NCBI RefSeq assembly: GCF_901000735.1
Contig: NC_081547.1
Coordinates: 21,328,838-21,392,837, forward strand
Direction of reading: 5' to 3'
Length of the DNA: 64,000 bases
Source: Corylus avellana
Lineage: Eukaryota > Streptophyta > Magnoliopsida > Fagales > Betulaceae
Position numbers and translations under genes: made by a program. Under the pieces are notes generated by a model. The model made no database searches. It saw nothing but the letters and a program-made list of their open reading frames with translations, and was not told where the DNA came from. Shown in pieces: positions 34,918 through 47,068 of this stretch. Within the stretch, counting starts at the first letter, position 1. Each line of letters opens with the position of its first letter.

Positions 34918-35767
34918 CATTTTACTACAGATCACAAAGGAATTATCACAGAAGTTTTAGGAGAGAAAGTAAAATTTAAATTCTTCAAAAGACCTCATAC
35001 TAAAGATCTCAATATGTTAAAAGAAGTTTCAATTTTTAAAACAATTAACATTTTTCAGAATAAGAGCAAGCATTTGAACTCTCTAAAAGAAGAAATTAAA
35101 AATAAAATAATCGAACAACATTATCGAGTGACGTCCTTTTACAGAAAATTGAAAGATTCAAAGAAAAAATACAAAATGAAGTTTGTTCTAATCTCCCGAA
35201 TGCTTTTTGGCATAGGAAAAAGCCTATTGTAAAACTTCTGTATGTAAAAGATTTCAGTGAAAGAAATATTCCTACTAAAGCTAGACCCATCCAAATGAAT
35301 CAAGATTTAATGAAACTTTGTAAAATTGAAATTAAAGATTACTTAACAAGGGAATAATTAGAAAAGGCAAGTCTCATTGGTCCTGTTCAGCTTTTTACGT
35401 ACAAAAAAGTGCAGAATTAGAAAGAGGAGCTCCAAGATTAGTAATAAATTACAAACCTTTTAATAAAGTTTTACAGTAGATAAGATATCCTATTCCAAAC
35501 AAAAAGGATCTAATAAACAGAATAGGTCAAGCCAATGTTTTTTCAAAATTTAATATGAAAAGTGGATTCTGGCATATCCAAATCCATGAACAAGATAGAT
35601 ACAAAACAACATTTGTTACACCATTTGGCCACTATGAATGGAATGTCATGCCCTTTAGGCTAAAAAATGCCCCAAGTGAATTTCAAAACATCATGAATGA
35701 AATCTTTGACCCTATAGCACATTTTTCAATTGTTTATATAGATGATGTCCTCATATTTTCAAAGTAA
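34867..35767 (+). pseudogene. Endogenous caulimovirid (pararetrovirus) reverse transcriptase remnant
   Basis: The open stretch 35555-35767 carries reverse transcriptase motifs: HYEWNVMPFRLKNAPSEFQ and the catalytic YIDD box near its end. The wording of these motifs is closer to Caulimoviridae (petuvirus/florendovirus-like) than to Ty3/gypsy elements. Upstream, 34867-35232 is an open but unrecognised stretch, and the RT start between about 35280 and 35550 is broken by frame changes and in-frame stops. The sequence ends at a stop and then the gap at 35774, so RNase H is not seen. Endogenous copies of this kind are common in plant genomes and usually inactive; this one is plainly defective. Confidence 0.7.
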
Positions 35768-35773
35768 ATTGAT

Positions 35774-35873
35774 NNNNNNNNNNNNNNNNNNNNNNNNNNN
35801 NNNNNNNNNNNNNNNNNNNNNNNNNNNNNNNNNNNNNNNNNNNNNNNNNNNNNNNNNNNNNNNNNNNNNNNNN
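35774..35873. other. Assembly gap (100 N)
   Basis: Exactly 100 N, separating two stretches of caulimovirid-like sequence in the same orientation. Confidence 0.98.
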
Positions 35874-37162
35874 CAAGACCTACTTTTTCATCCACTTTAG
35901 CATCCCCAAGTCATCCGGATCCTTACCAGTTGGTAGAATGTCCTATAGCAACCGTTATCCCTACCCAACAAAACTCTTCAAAACTCATACAGCAACAAAA
36001 ATTATATACCAACTAGCCAATTACCCATACCAATAGATCTAGGTTTGTCCAAAAAATCTATATAAAAAACCTGTTTTTTGTAGAACATGACCAGCGTCAT
36101 CTCAAGAATCCTTTGGATCTTGTAAAGAATTATTTTCCTCCTAAATGAAATTTCATTCCATTTCACCCAGACATTTTACTCTAAACAGCATCAATTACCA
36201 AAGATTTTGTCCCAGACAAATTTGATCCAGAACAAAAAAGAATAATCTTTGATAAAATATATATCACAAAGATCATTTCAGCAAAAGAATGGGGTCACCC
36301 AGCTAATCTCAAAGTCCTGCAGGGCCACCAAGTTCAATACAGCTACTATGATTACATTGAAGCATGGTCAAAAGCATTTTTTTATCAAAACAATAATAAC
36401 AGTCATTCTTGGTATCTTTGTTTTGATAACAACTTCAGTAGTCAGTTCCCTATTTGGTTCAATAGATGGTGGCGAAGTCATGGGATTATTCCTGAGATTT
36501 TACCCCCAGAACGTGCAGATGCATTACAGCAGTTCTCTGCAACCTACAAAGTTAATGAAGCAGAAAGTCAATTTCCTTCATTGCTCCATATGACAAAGAA
36601 ATATAAAATCCTATGACTCTTCAAATGGGATTATGCCATTGATCAAGGAATTTGCAGAAGAAACAGATATGTCCGCTGGTGGGACAAATTCAACATTCAG
36701 AAAATACTTTCATCAATACAAAGAGAATTCCCTTCCTTCACCACTCAAAGCCAATTCTTGGCCAGCAAATCACATCTACAGACAGAAATTGCAGCAGCCA
36801 TGGCCCAGGTCCAATGTAAAGAAGACCTCAAAGACCTTTGCAGTAGCCTTCTCCTTAAAGCTGAAGGCATTGAAGAACAAGGAGAACAAAGCCTAGCTTC
36901 GTCCTCCTCTTCAACAAATCAAGTACAACCCATTTACCAGGAAGCCCAAAACCCCTATAATCTTGGTGAAGATGGAGACTTAAAGAAGCTCAAATACAAC
37001 AATCATTGTTCCAAAATACAGCAAACACTGTTCCCAAATACAGCACTGTTCATGTCACAGTTTTGGCGGCCATTACTGTTCAACATTGTTCATGCCACTG
37101 TTCACGTAATGTTCATGTCGGCAGCTACTGTTCATAGCACTATTCAGCACTATTCACCCTGA
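35874..37162 (+). pseudogene. Endogenous caulimovirid-like second coding region, broken
   Basis: Plus-strand coding traces with several frame changes and stops. Readable pieces include a block with FPIWFNRWW and, after a frame change, RWWDKFN, a tryptophan-rich arrangement that I associate with proteins of plant endogenous pararetroviruses, though I cannot name its function. The tail (36758-37000) is alanine/serine-rich. It continues the orientation of the RT remnant on the other side of the gap. The family assignment is less sure than for the RT piece. Confidence 0.5.
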
Positions 37163-37185
37163 CAAAACACTGTTCATCTACAGAC
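37028..37185 (+). repeat. Cluster of about ten CACTGTTCA-like motifs
   Basis: Variants of CACTGTTCA(T) (also TACTGTTCA, CACTATTCA, CATTGTTCA) recur every 10-25 bases in this 160-bp stretch, directly before a TATA-like motif. The placement suggests an enhancer-like or promoter-proximal array of the viral element. Confidence 0.55.
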
Positions 37186-37204
37186 TACAGTATGCAGCTT
37201 TTAA

Positions 37205-37360
37205 TTTTTATTTAAAGCTCCTTCAGCTCTTGTAAACGCAGCTCGGATTCTTCCGAACTCTCTTTTCTTTTCTCCCTCTTTGATCATCTGTGAAATCTCA
37301 CAATATGTATGTCAGAGTTTCATCTATGTATTACAGAATGTTTCATTCAATAAAAGCTTC
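37205..37360 (+). promoter_or_regulatory. Putative pararetroviral promoter and poly(A) region
   Basis: TATTTAAA at about 37208 acts as a TATA candidate. It is followed by a pyrimidine-rich stretch (CTCTCTTTTCTTTTCTCCCTC) and an AATAAA within CAATAAAAGCTTC at about 37348. In caulimovirids the poly(A) signal lies roughly 100-200 bases after the transcript start, giving terminal redundancy; this layout fits. Confidence 0.4.
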
Positions 37361-37379
37361 TTCAAGCTAATTTTACAGC

Positions 37380-37569
37380 ATCATATTTTTGTAAGTACTT
37401 ATTTTCATTATGGATATTCTTGAATTTATAGTTCCAATTGAAGTATCTTCAACATTTCATATTCATATTTATGTTTATATCTTTGTGTATCCATCTAAAT
37501 ATTCAGTTCATATTCAACCTAGAATCTCATCTACAGTCTCTATTTAAATTTATCATTATGTCTTTAATT

Positions 37570-37600
<31 letters not shown>

Positions 37601-38721
37601 GATAGATATGATTTGCAAATGAATTGAGTAGTGTTAGTCGTTGCACTTACATGTTTTTAGATAATTAATGTATGAGAGTAGAAAAGGCTAGCATTGAAGT
37701 TAGTATGAAATTCAATTTCAATATTTCAGTAAATAGAAAATTTTCTCGCGTTTATTTTTTATTTTTTAAATGAATTTACAGGAATCCTTTCAGTAAAAGC
37801 AAATCATTGTTTTGAATTTACACTAATTTTTATTTTTTTTATTTTTTAACAATGGTTGATTCATGTGAAAAGATGCCATTAAAATTAAAATTCTTAGATG
37901 TGGTTGTGTTTGATCATAGCAAAAGACCTTGTTTGCCCTACAGATCCACCCATTTGGTTTTTTTCAATTGAAGTGAGGAAATTCCATTTTCGGTGATCTA
38001 GCTTGAACTTCTCCAAGACCCTAAAAGTTTCTCCATTAATACCAAGTGATATCCATTATTGTGATATTCACAATTCTTTCTTCGAGACCCGAGTGATTTG
38101 ATACTAGTTGCTATAACGTATAATTCCTGAGCTAACTCATCTAATCTAATGTGAGTGATTGGTAGATGAAACAAAAAGTTGAATTTTGTAGGCTTTTTTA
38201 TGAAGCCCCCTCCTGCGACTGTTGAGAATGATCTAATCCCAAATTCAATACCTCCTTATTCTTTACAATGTCTATTTATACAATCTAACTCAGCTGATTA
38301 CAACAAACTCAATCAACTGGCGGTGAAGAAAAAGGGCATTGGCTTTGCTGAAAACTGGCATGGACAAAGAGAGAGATTCTAGCAAACATCAACAAACCTT
38401 TCCTTGGGGTAATCACATCCCTCTCCTTTCTGCAATGTATAGCATAAATTATAAGCATAGACCAAACCAAACCAAACTATATAATGTTCGTTAAACAAAG
38501 ATGAAATTGACTGAAAACTATTGTTTGCCTAGCATCACCTCATAACCAGGGAGATTTTTTTTTTTTTTTTTTTTTTTCATAAGTAGGTAGATTGAGACAT
38601 GAATGGCCACAACTTATGCCACACACAGCCTTTAACATTAATAATTTAGAATAAGATAACAATCCAGCATGCGCTGCTGACCCACCCTATTATTGAACCC
38701 CAACTTCCTTCCATCTGTTTC
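37380..38721. other. Gene-free stretch beyond the CUE 3' end
   Basis: AT-rich, with an (AT)n run and a short GATA run at about 37575-37609. It probably includes the 3' UTR of the CUE gene on the minus strand near 38400-38721. No other gene seen. Confidence 0.4.
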
Positions 38722-40767
38722 TTAGAAGACATCAGGATGAAATCGCCCAGGAATGGAGCCGCCTTGCTGAGCATGCTTCAGATGCATTGATAAGGCATAG
38801 TTGTTCACCTGGATCCAAACTCATTATATTCACACTGGTTAGTATGCTATGCCATAAAGCACATTTCTACTAAATATTACAATGCATGAAATGTATAGAA
38901 TCCAGATCCTTTTCTTCCTCCTCCCTCCTTCTGTAACTGGGTTTTATGTAGCACATCTCCATGCAAGTAAACTATTTACACAACGTGGAATTCACTTCCT
39001 CTGTACAGCTTCTATTTTCACACTTTCAAACAATATGCCATCATGAAGTTTTAACAAATTTATTCTACTTTCTTTTCTTATGTCTAAATAGTATGAAAGA
39101 TATCACAATCGGACTACCATTATTTAGGCTGGTTTTGCGGTTTTGGGTCATTTGGGTAGAGTTTTGTGAGTTTTTTTGAGGTCTTGGCAGAGACTTGGGT
39201 TTGCAGTTTAGGAACTAGGGTTTCTTGGTCTTGGTTGTTTTGTGAGCTGGTTTAAGTGGTTCTCTTGTTTTCTCTTTCTTGATCGTAGACCTGGTTATTT
39301 AGGCTAGAGTTATCATTAACACTAGAATAACAAGCTATTATCATTTACGTTGTATTATCTTGAAACAAGATATGCTTTAAATATTGCTCCAGTTTGTGCC
39401 CAGGAGAACTCAACTGTCTCGTTAAACACTGGATTAGCTGTTGTACTAATTGGTGATACGTAGGCATTTAATAGACTGGAACCCACAGTGTCACGTGAAC
39501 ATGCTTTTTTATTTAATTTTGACCCTTGTGGCACTACAAAAGTCCTAATCAATATTTTATTTCTATTGAAACAAACAAAGTCCTAATCCTAACCTCAAGT
39601 GTTCGCAATTGTTCTTGATACTGAGACACCAACTGCTTCAAATGCTGCATTTCTCTGCTCCTATCCTCGTACTCTTTCTGACGTTCATGTTGGATAGCCA
39701 CAGCACGCTTGAGAATGACATTCTCCCGCATGACTCCCTCAATTTGTTCCTTAAGCATCATATTTTCCTGACATTTGAAAACATTTTAAAGAATTAAATA
39801 GATAATAAGTTAAAAAGATATGCGCAACCATGGTTTTGGATGAAAAAAAGAAAATGACTTTGTTTAATAACACTTTTTCCTTCTCCCATTTGTTTTCTCT
39901 TTCAAAACAAAAACATTAACAAATAAACTAAAACACTAAACACTCAAAACTATTCACTTTTAATATCTCATCAGAACACTTTTTCATACAAAAAAAACAA
40001 AAAAAAAAACTCTCCAAAAAGTATTGACAAACGAAGCCATGCTATATCTATCAAATTTAGAAGAGTAATGTTATACACTATATTTTTATCCCACTTTGGT
40101 TATGCGACACTGTTAATCAGCCATTGGATTCTTTTTTCAATAGGGGTTAATTAAAAACGCCACATATAAAAATTGAGATAAAAGTGTGATTTTAAGCATT
40201 TCTCAATTTAAAAAGATGATCCACATAAATTTTTTGCAACTATATACTCTGTCATCCCGCCATTTTTCCTTCTATTTTAAATACCGCTTCTTTGTTCTCT
40301 TCTCAAATGTCAGTTATCCAAGCGAATTTTCAAATGTGATCCATTACTAATTCACTTTTCAAAACAAACTACAAAACTTTTCTAACAAAACAAAAAACTT
40401 ATCAAAAAATAATTAATACTATTTTCTGTAAGCTTTTTGTTTTTCAAAAACAATTTTCAAATATTCTTTTGTGAACCCCATACAACACTTTTTTTCAAAA
40501 CCCAAAACACTTTTCAAAACTTCACCAAACACACCCATATATGTACCTTGTGAAGAATTTGTGTTGCCTCCACACCAGCACGTGAACTGATGGACTTCTC
40601 TAAAATCTCTAGCAGCCTTGCAGCACGAGCTTTGGCATCATCCATACTGGTAGCACACATCATTTCTCTTACAAACAAGTCTACCCATTCTGCACCTTCC
40701 ACAAGAAGGTTGTTTGGAGTTGACAAATTATCAGGGGCGACCACATTTTCATCATTTATCAATCTAA
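38722..40767 (-). CDS. CUE-domain ubiquitin-binding protein, exons 3-5 (exons 1-2 at 22801-24572, plus strand)
   Basis: Three minus-strand exons follow each other in frame. Exon 3 (40767-40547) starts in phase 1 after GGCAG and carries VEGAEWVDLFVREMM and AKARAARLLEILEKS. Exon 4 (39767-39594) is a coiled coil (NMMLKEQIEGVMREN, ILKRAVAIQHERQKEYE). Exon 5 (38808-38722) ends with GGSIPGRFHPDVF and TAA. They are the conserved middle and end of the plant CUE family. Exon 3 needs exactly one base from the previous exon, as exon 2 at 24572 provides; no other upstream exon on the minus strand fits. The order and orientation are correct only if this contig is flipped. Intron 2 also holds a LINE tail at about 41000-41370. 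Confidence 0.88.
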
Positions 40768-40999
40768 CTGCCAATTATGCAACTGTGAGAATCTTCCCAA
40801 TAAGAGACACTGCTCACTCCAAAGAATGCAAACTTAAAGCAAACAACTTAGAACACCAACATTTAACACAAAATCATAGAATTAAAAACAATGAGGTTCC
40901 AACTGAAAATGACATATTGGAACTGGAGAGCTAAAGTAAAGTTCATATGACAGTAATAAACTCCTCAAAGGAAGATTCCTTAAAAGCTGGCCATAAATT

Positions 41000-41375
41000 T
41001 TGTTTTATTTTGATAAATAATGGAAATATCAATAAAAGCATAAGGCACCCCATGTACAGAGAAGCTACCTAAAACTTAGTAGCAAAAAAAACAAAAAAAT
41101 CATGATAACTGAGCACTAAAGGGGAAATATAAGCGGCAGTCTAGATATATGAAGTGTTGAAGAAAAAATATTTAATCTCCTTTAAAGTCCTCCCACAGTC
41201 CTCAAAACATCTATCACTCCTCTCTCTAAAAACACCACAAAAGGCACAAATGCACCATCTTCCATACAACCACACTTTGAAAGTTGCCAACAGTCCACCA
41301 AGAAGTAAACACTTTTTCAAGAGAACCGGAAACCATCACGACAATCCATGACATAGTAGGAGGATTTAACTCTTT
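41000..41375 (-). mobile_element. LINE 3' fragment (5'-truncated)
   Basis: Read on the minus strand, the stretch matches the end of the window's LINE family: a decayed copy of the zf-RVT region (41351-41154) and a 3' tail with AAGGCACCCCATGTACA on the plus strand, corresponding to GGCGCCCCGAAGTACACTGG in the copy at 42010. It ends beside exon 3 of the CUE gene. Confidence 0.6.
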
Positions 41376-41402
41376 ATTTTTATTTTTATAGGTAATGGAA
41401 AA

Positions 41403-44400
41403 CTTTTATCAAAAGTGGAAGACACCCTTAGGTACACCGGCAATATATATAGGGAAAACACCTAACTAGAGCGAGCAAAAGGAACCCGCAAAACACCTAA
41501 AACCCACAAAACAACAAAAGCCCAAGACCCACAACGAATGCTCAATGCTAAAAAAAGTAAGCCTTGCCTTTCCCACGCCTTAAGGACACACACGTAGATT
41601 TATAATTAATGGAGCATTCTAAGTTGAAAAGCTCCCTTCTACCTCTGGAACAAACACCCTTAACCTCCCATGCATGATCCCCTTCTTCAATGGCTGTTAG
41701 GAGAGCCACCGTTTGATCCTCATTCCCCTTGCACAAAAGCCCACGATCGGACCAATATCCTTAACACAAAAAAGAGCCCATTCCAAGGGGCAAAGGGGTT
41801 GAAAAATCCCCAACCTCCCCATCATCCCTCCCAACCAGCACCAACCACAAGACAAGACCTGATGAAGAATACTGATCATCCAGCAATTTCTGGGGGCAAA
41901 CCAAACCAAGCTCAGGCAAACACCTATGGGCCCCCTAGCAGAGACACTCCGATTGAGAAACCCCCGCTGTAGAGGGTTCCCTGACATTAGCACTCACAAT
42001 CTCAAATTCTTTTTTTGATAAGTAAGTAACTGACTTTATTAAAAGCGTAGGCGCCCCGAAGTACACTGGAAGTATACAAGGAGGATCACCTAACTAGAAA
42101 GGAAAAAACATACAAGGAAATCATTATAGCTAATCGAAACCGGGAAAACAAACGCTACAGTCCAAAGATACAGAGTATGAAAACAATAGGATAAAAAGTC
42201 CTCGAAAGACCTCTCCACATCCTCGAAGCACCTATTATTTCTCTCTCTCCATAAACACCAAAAAAAGCAAGTAGGCACCATCTTCCAGACTGCAGCACTC
42301 CCCCCCCTTCCTGCAGACCACCAACATGCTAGCAACTCGAAAACCCGACCAGGCATCACCCATGATAACCCAAAACGGCCAAAAAAGGCACTCCACAAAG
42401 CAGACGCTACCTCACAATGAATAAGAAGATGATCCACCGTCTCCTCACTCTTCTTACACATCCAACATCTGTTTACCACAATCACATTTCTCTTTCTGAG
42501 GTTATCTAAGGTCAGAATTTTCCCCCAAGCCGCCGACCACGCAAAAAAAGCTGCCCTTGGAGGAGCCTGTGTCCGCCACACACTCTTCCAGGGGAACCTC
42601 CTCCCTTCCGAGCATGCCAAGGTTAGAAAGAGAGACTTGACCTTGAAAGTACCTCTTTTGGAAGGGTTCCACCATAAACTATCTTCCGACCCTCTTCTCA
42701 CTCCTGTAGAATGTAACACCTGGAAAAAAGAGGCAAAGGCCTCCACCTCACAATCTCAAATTCATGGGCAGCCTCCAACAGAGTCTGGCCTGCAATCTTG
42801 ACAACCGGTAGAAAAGATGCGATTTTAGACCAAGACCAAGGACTCAACAGGCAGAGCAATGATTAGTGACACAGCCGTAGCGATCAAGCTAACATCCATC
42901 TTCGAGAATCTAATGTCCATGGACTTACGGTTGTAAAATTTTAAAGGCTTGGGCTTAGGTGACAATGAAATCCCAGGGCCCAACGACGTGCATCAACTCG
43001 GCGAAGCATCTCCATCAAGCCAAACCCCTTCTACCTTGGCATACACTTTGGGCCCAATACCTACACTGGCTCACATAGCTCCGGCAAAACCAAACTAAGA
43101 ACATCAGCGTGCTCATCCACCTTCGAACTATTTGGAGCAACGCCATTGAATTGGAGAACATCAAACATGATTACCGAATCATTCCCCTCCTCCAAAGATG
43201 CCTCCGAAGATCCAACAAACGTTAGAAGAGCCTTTGGTGAAGGAGCCCGCGGATCATCCCTCTTCGACTTGGGTGTGGACCAAGGAACCCTTTCTGACCC
43301 CAAACAAGCAGCCCTCTTGGAGATGGACTTGTCCTTGGTCTTAAGTTTGGGCTTAAGCTTAAAGACCTCTTACCATTCTTGCACCCAATGGGCTTATTGC
43401 CCTTCTTATCCTTCTTGGCCCTTAAGTTTGAACCACCTAAAGGCAAGCTGAAACCACCTAAAGGCTCAAGCTCCACAATCCTTGCCAAAAGCGTCTTCAA
43501 AACCCGGTCTGTTTCTTGTTTAAAGTTGACAATAATTCCCTTCAACACCCAAAGCGTATCGCTTGCGTTCTTCCCCTTTCCATTTCCATGTTTTCCACTA
43601 AGCAATCCTAAGCCCTCGTTTACAGCGCCAAACGGGCAGAATTCCTGCCCTCGTTCAGAGAAACACTGATCCGTCACCCCTTCCATGACTGAGGAATCCT
43701 TACCCATCGGATACCCACTACATACCTTAAGTCCATTCTCTAAGGCTGACGAACACTCCTCCATCCGCACCACCTTCGCAAATGACAGTCTATGCCCACA
43801 CTTCTCCAACAAACGGGAAATTCCAGGATGTGAGCAAAAGATGGTGCAGATGTAGAAGGAAACTAGGCACGCTTTTCCCTTCCATAACGCAAGTAGGCAC
43901 AAACTAACTCAAGTGTTGGTAGGGTCCCTGAAGACGCATCAACAAGATCGTCAAATAAGCAAAAAGCATGTGTAACAAATCCCTCAAGTATGTTTCTACT
44001 CTTGCGACACTCAATATCACAGGCAAGTAACTAACTTGAGCATCCGAGGGCCCTCAGAGTCACCGAGGACCGCCCTGCGGGAAAATAGCACTGCCACGAG
44101 AAGGATACATCAACAGGGACGCCAAATAAGCAAAAAGCCCAAGTGTAACAAATCCCTCACGTATGTTTCCACTCCTGCGAAATAGTCAATATAATGGGCA
44201 AGCAACTAACTTGAGCACCGAAGGGTCCCTAGTCACCGGGGACCGCCTTGTAGGAAAAGAGCACTAGCCACAATAAGGACGCGTCGATAGAAACGTTGAA
44301 TAACCAAAAAGTGTGAGTATAACAAATCCCTCTGGTATGTTTCCACTCTTGCGAAACACTCAATATAACAAGCAAGCAACTAACTTGAGCATTCGAGAGA

Positions 44401-46729
44401 CCCCAGAGTCGCCGGGGATAGTCTTGAAGAAAAATAGCATTGGCCAAGAGAAGGACATGTCGACAAGGACATCAAATAAACAAAAAGCCCGAGTATAACA
44501 AACCCCTCATGTATGTTTCCACTCTTGCAAAACACTCAATATAATGGACAACGTACCCTAGCGACATCTCCAAGGGACTGAGAACCGAATCCACACGAGG
44601 TTCTCAGGCCCACCAAGCTGATGCATCACCAGGGGACGAACCTATAACTCCAATAGCATCCCAGCCCATTGCCGCAAAGGGCTCGACTTGACAGGCCCCC
44701 AATTGATTAGATTTGACACTGGCATTCGCCAAATCCCTTCAAGTCCTAGGCCCGTGTCAAGCTTGCATCTCGATCCTTTTACCAAAAGTCCCCTCTCCTA
44801 CTGAAAAACCTTGATTTCATGCATGTGGCACATTGCCCCCTACAAGCCTCTCGTGGACATCCTAGGGTGTGTTGAATGGTAATAAAAAGTAATTAATGTG
44901 ATGTAAAAAATAAAAATGCTAGGGTTGACTTTGAGAAGAATAGTTGGGTCTTTTTTTGGAGACCTTTGGCAAACACAGCCCTAAGGACTCTGTCGACATC
45001 TCCGCCAGTGTCACCAAAGCAGGCCTAAGGCACTTACGCTCCTCATCTCTACAGCGGCACGGGATGGAGTCATCGTGCAACTCCCTAGGGACCAATTCAA
45101 AAAAGCAGGTGCCAACTTATGCCACGACTACTCTCTACTCCTTGGCCAAGCTTTCCCTTCACAGTGGGTCCAAAGGCGGACAATTCACCATTGGCAAAAA
45201 AATCTCCCCCACGAAATTGCCCACTTCACCAGACAAAGAGCCGCCGCAGCTCGCATCCCCTCTACGTCTTCAACGAATACAAACGGCCCTCTTTTCCCTC
45301 AAAAAACTCCCCACCCTAACTCACAAAGAAAAATCTCCACAACCACTCCTTAATCTTCAACACTTTGCTACGAATCTCCACCACCGCACGATCAGGCCTT
45401 GAATGGAACTTCTAGGCACCGTCGTCCATCTACACTGGTCTCGCGACTCTATCAAACCAAAAGCGCAAGAGCAAGCGGTATCCGCCGACGAGACCACACA
45501 AATTACTATTGGCGGCAAGGGCAGGTCACCCCTTGATCACGATCCTGATGCACTCAATGGTAACCCCATGCCTTAGGAGGTCGAAGATGAAGACCACGCA
45601 AAAAGGTGATGAAGGGGGGCATATGATTCCTCTACATCCACACGAGGTTCTCATGCCCGCCAGGCCGATGCATCACCAGGGGACAAACCTACAACTCCAA
45701 TCGCATCCCAACGCATTTGATTAGATTTGACGTTGGCATTAGCCAAATCCCTTCAAGTCCTAGGCTCGTGCTTGCATCTCGATCCTTTTACCAAAAGTCC
45801 CCTATCCTATTGAAACACCCTGATTTCATGCATGCGGCACACTACCCCTAGAAGCCACCCATGGACATCCAAAGGACTCCGTCAACATCTCTGTCGGTGT
45901 CACAAAAGCAGGCCCAAGGCCCTTACGCTCCTCATCTCTACAGCAGCATGAGATGGAGTCATCGGGCAACTCCCTAGGGACCAACTCCGAAGAGCAAGTG
46001 CCAACTTAAGCCCCGACTACTCTCTACTCCGTGGCCAAGCTTTCCCTTCTGAAAGGTTGTTGTTCCATAGAGACTTCTCCAAGTGCTTCGCCCTAAGGAG
46101 TCAATCACAATGGGTCCAAAGCCGACTCTAAGTGTCAGAACAACTCCCCCGTGAAATTGCCCAATTCACTAGACGAATGGCCGCCACCAAGACTTGCGGC
46201 GGTTGGAGTGCAAAGGCAAGCAACACCCCCTTTGCGTCTTCAACGGATACAAACGGTCCTCTTCTCCCTCAAAAAAGGCCCCACCCTAACTCACAAAGAA
46301 AAATCACCACTCTGCTACGAATCTCCACCATCGAATGGCCAGGCCTTGAATGGAACTTCTAGGCACCATTGTCCATCTCCACTGGTCCCACGACTCTATC
46401 AAACCAAAAGTGCAAGAGCAAGCGGTATCCACCGACGAGACCACACAAATCACTATTGGCGGCAAGGGCAGGTCATCCGTTGATCGCGGTCCCGACGCAC
46501 CCATAGGTACCCCCACGCCTTCGAAGGTCAAAGATGAAGACAATGAAGAAGGTGATGAATGGGGGCATAGGATTCCTCCGAATCCACACAAGGTTCTCAG
46601 GCCCCCCAAGCTGATGCATCACCAAGGGAAAAACCTACAACTCCAATCGCGTCCCAGGCCATTGCTGCAGAGGGCTCTACTTGACGGGCCCTCGGTTGAT
46701 TAGATTTGACGTTGACATTTGCCAAATCC
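41403..46729 (-). repeat. Right arm of the long inverted repeat, cut at a gap
   Basis: 5327 bp, reverse complement of 28644-33216 plus a LINE insertion. It ends exactly at the N gap starting at 46730. On the other side (below 41403) it continues into unique sequence and then the CUE exons, whereas the left arm stops there at its own gap. Confidence 0.9.
42010..42746 (-). mobile_element. 5'-truncated LINE insertion with 17-bp target duplication
   Basis: The 737-bp insert is flanked by CTCACAATCTCAAATTC at 41993-42009 and 42747-42763. The minus-strand ORF 42746-42090 (218 residues) is the C-terminal zf-RVT region of a plant L1-type LINE, with CWMCKKSEETVDHLLIHCE and FFWCLWRERNNRCFED. The 3' end is an AATAAA-containing tail ending TTACTTACTTATCAAAAAAA. 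The other arm has the intact empty site at 32610-32626, so the insertion distinguishes the two arms. Confidence 0.92.
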
Positions 46730-46829
46730 NNNNNNNNNNNNNNNNNNNNNNNNNNNNNNNNNNNNNNNNNNNNNNNNNNNNNNNNNNNNNNNNNNNNNNN
46801 NNNNNNNNNNNNNNNNNNNNNNNNNNNNN
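46730..46829. other. Assembly gap (100 N)
   Basis: Exactly 100 N between the right arm and the contig that carries the DnaJ gene. Confidence 0.98.
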
Positions 46830-47068
46830 GATTTAACACCACACATCTTTTTGGTTCCTACACTTTCCAAACCCCATTTCATCCATAAAAGCCAAAACCT
46901 TTTTCATTCTTCCATGACCATTCCCATCCCTCTCCTGGACCGTAATTCCGGCGAAAAGACATGAACGAAATCGTAAATCACCTCTTCTTCTTCTTCTTCT
47001 TCTTCTTCTTTTGCTCTTAGGAATTTTATCGAACACTTTCTTGCCTTCCCACAACCACAGACACTTCA

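Noticed and set aside
41993..42763. The 218-residue zf-RVT ORF as a host gene for an RNase H-like protein
   Set aside because: It is bounded by a perfect target duplication, is absent from the other arm and matches other LINE copies in the window.
28644..46729. A genuine large palindrome or inversion hot-spot as a biological system
   Set aside because: Possible but less likely than an assembly overlap, because both arms end at gaps and the flip restores a conserved gene.
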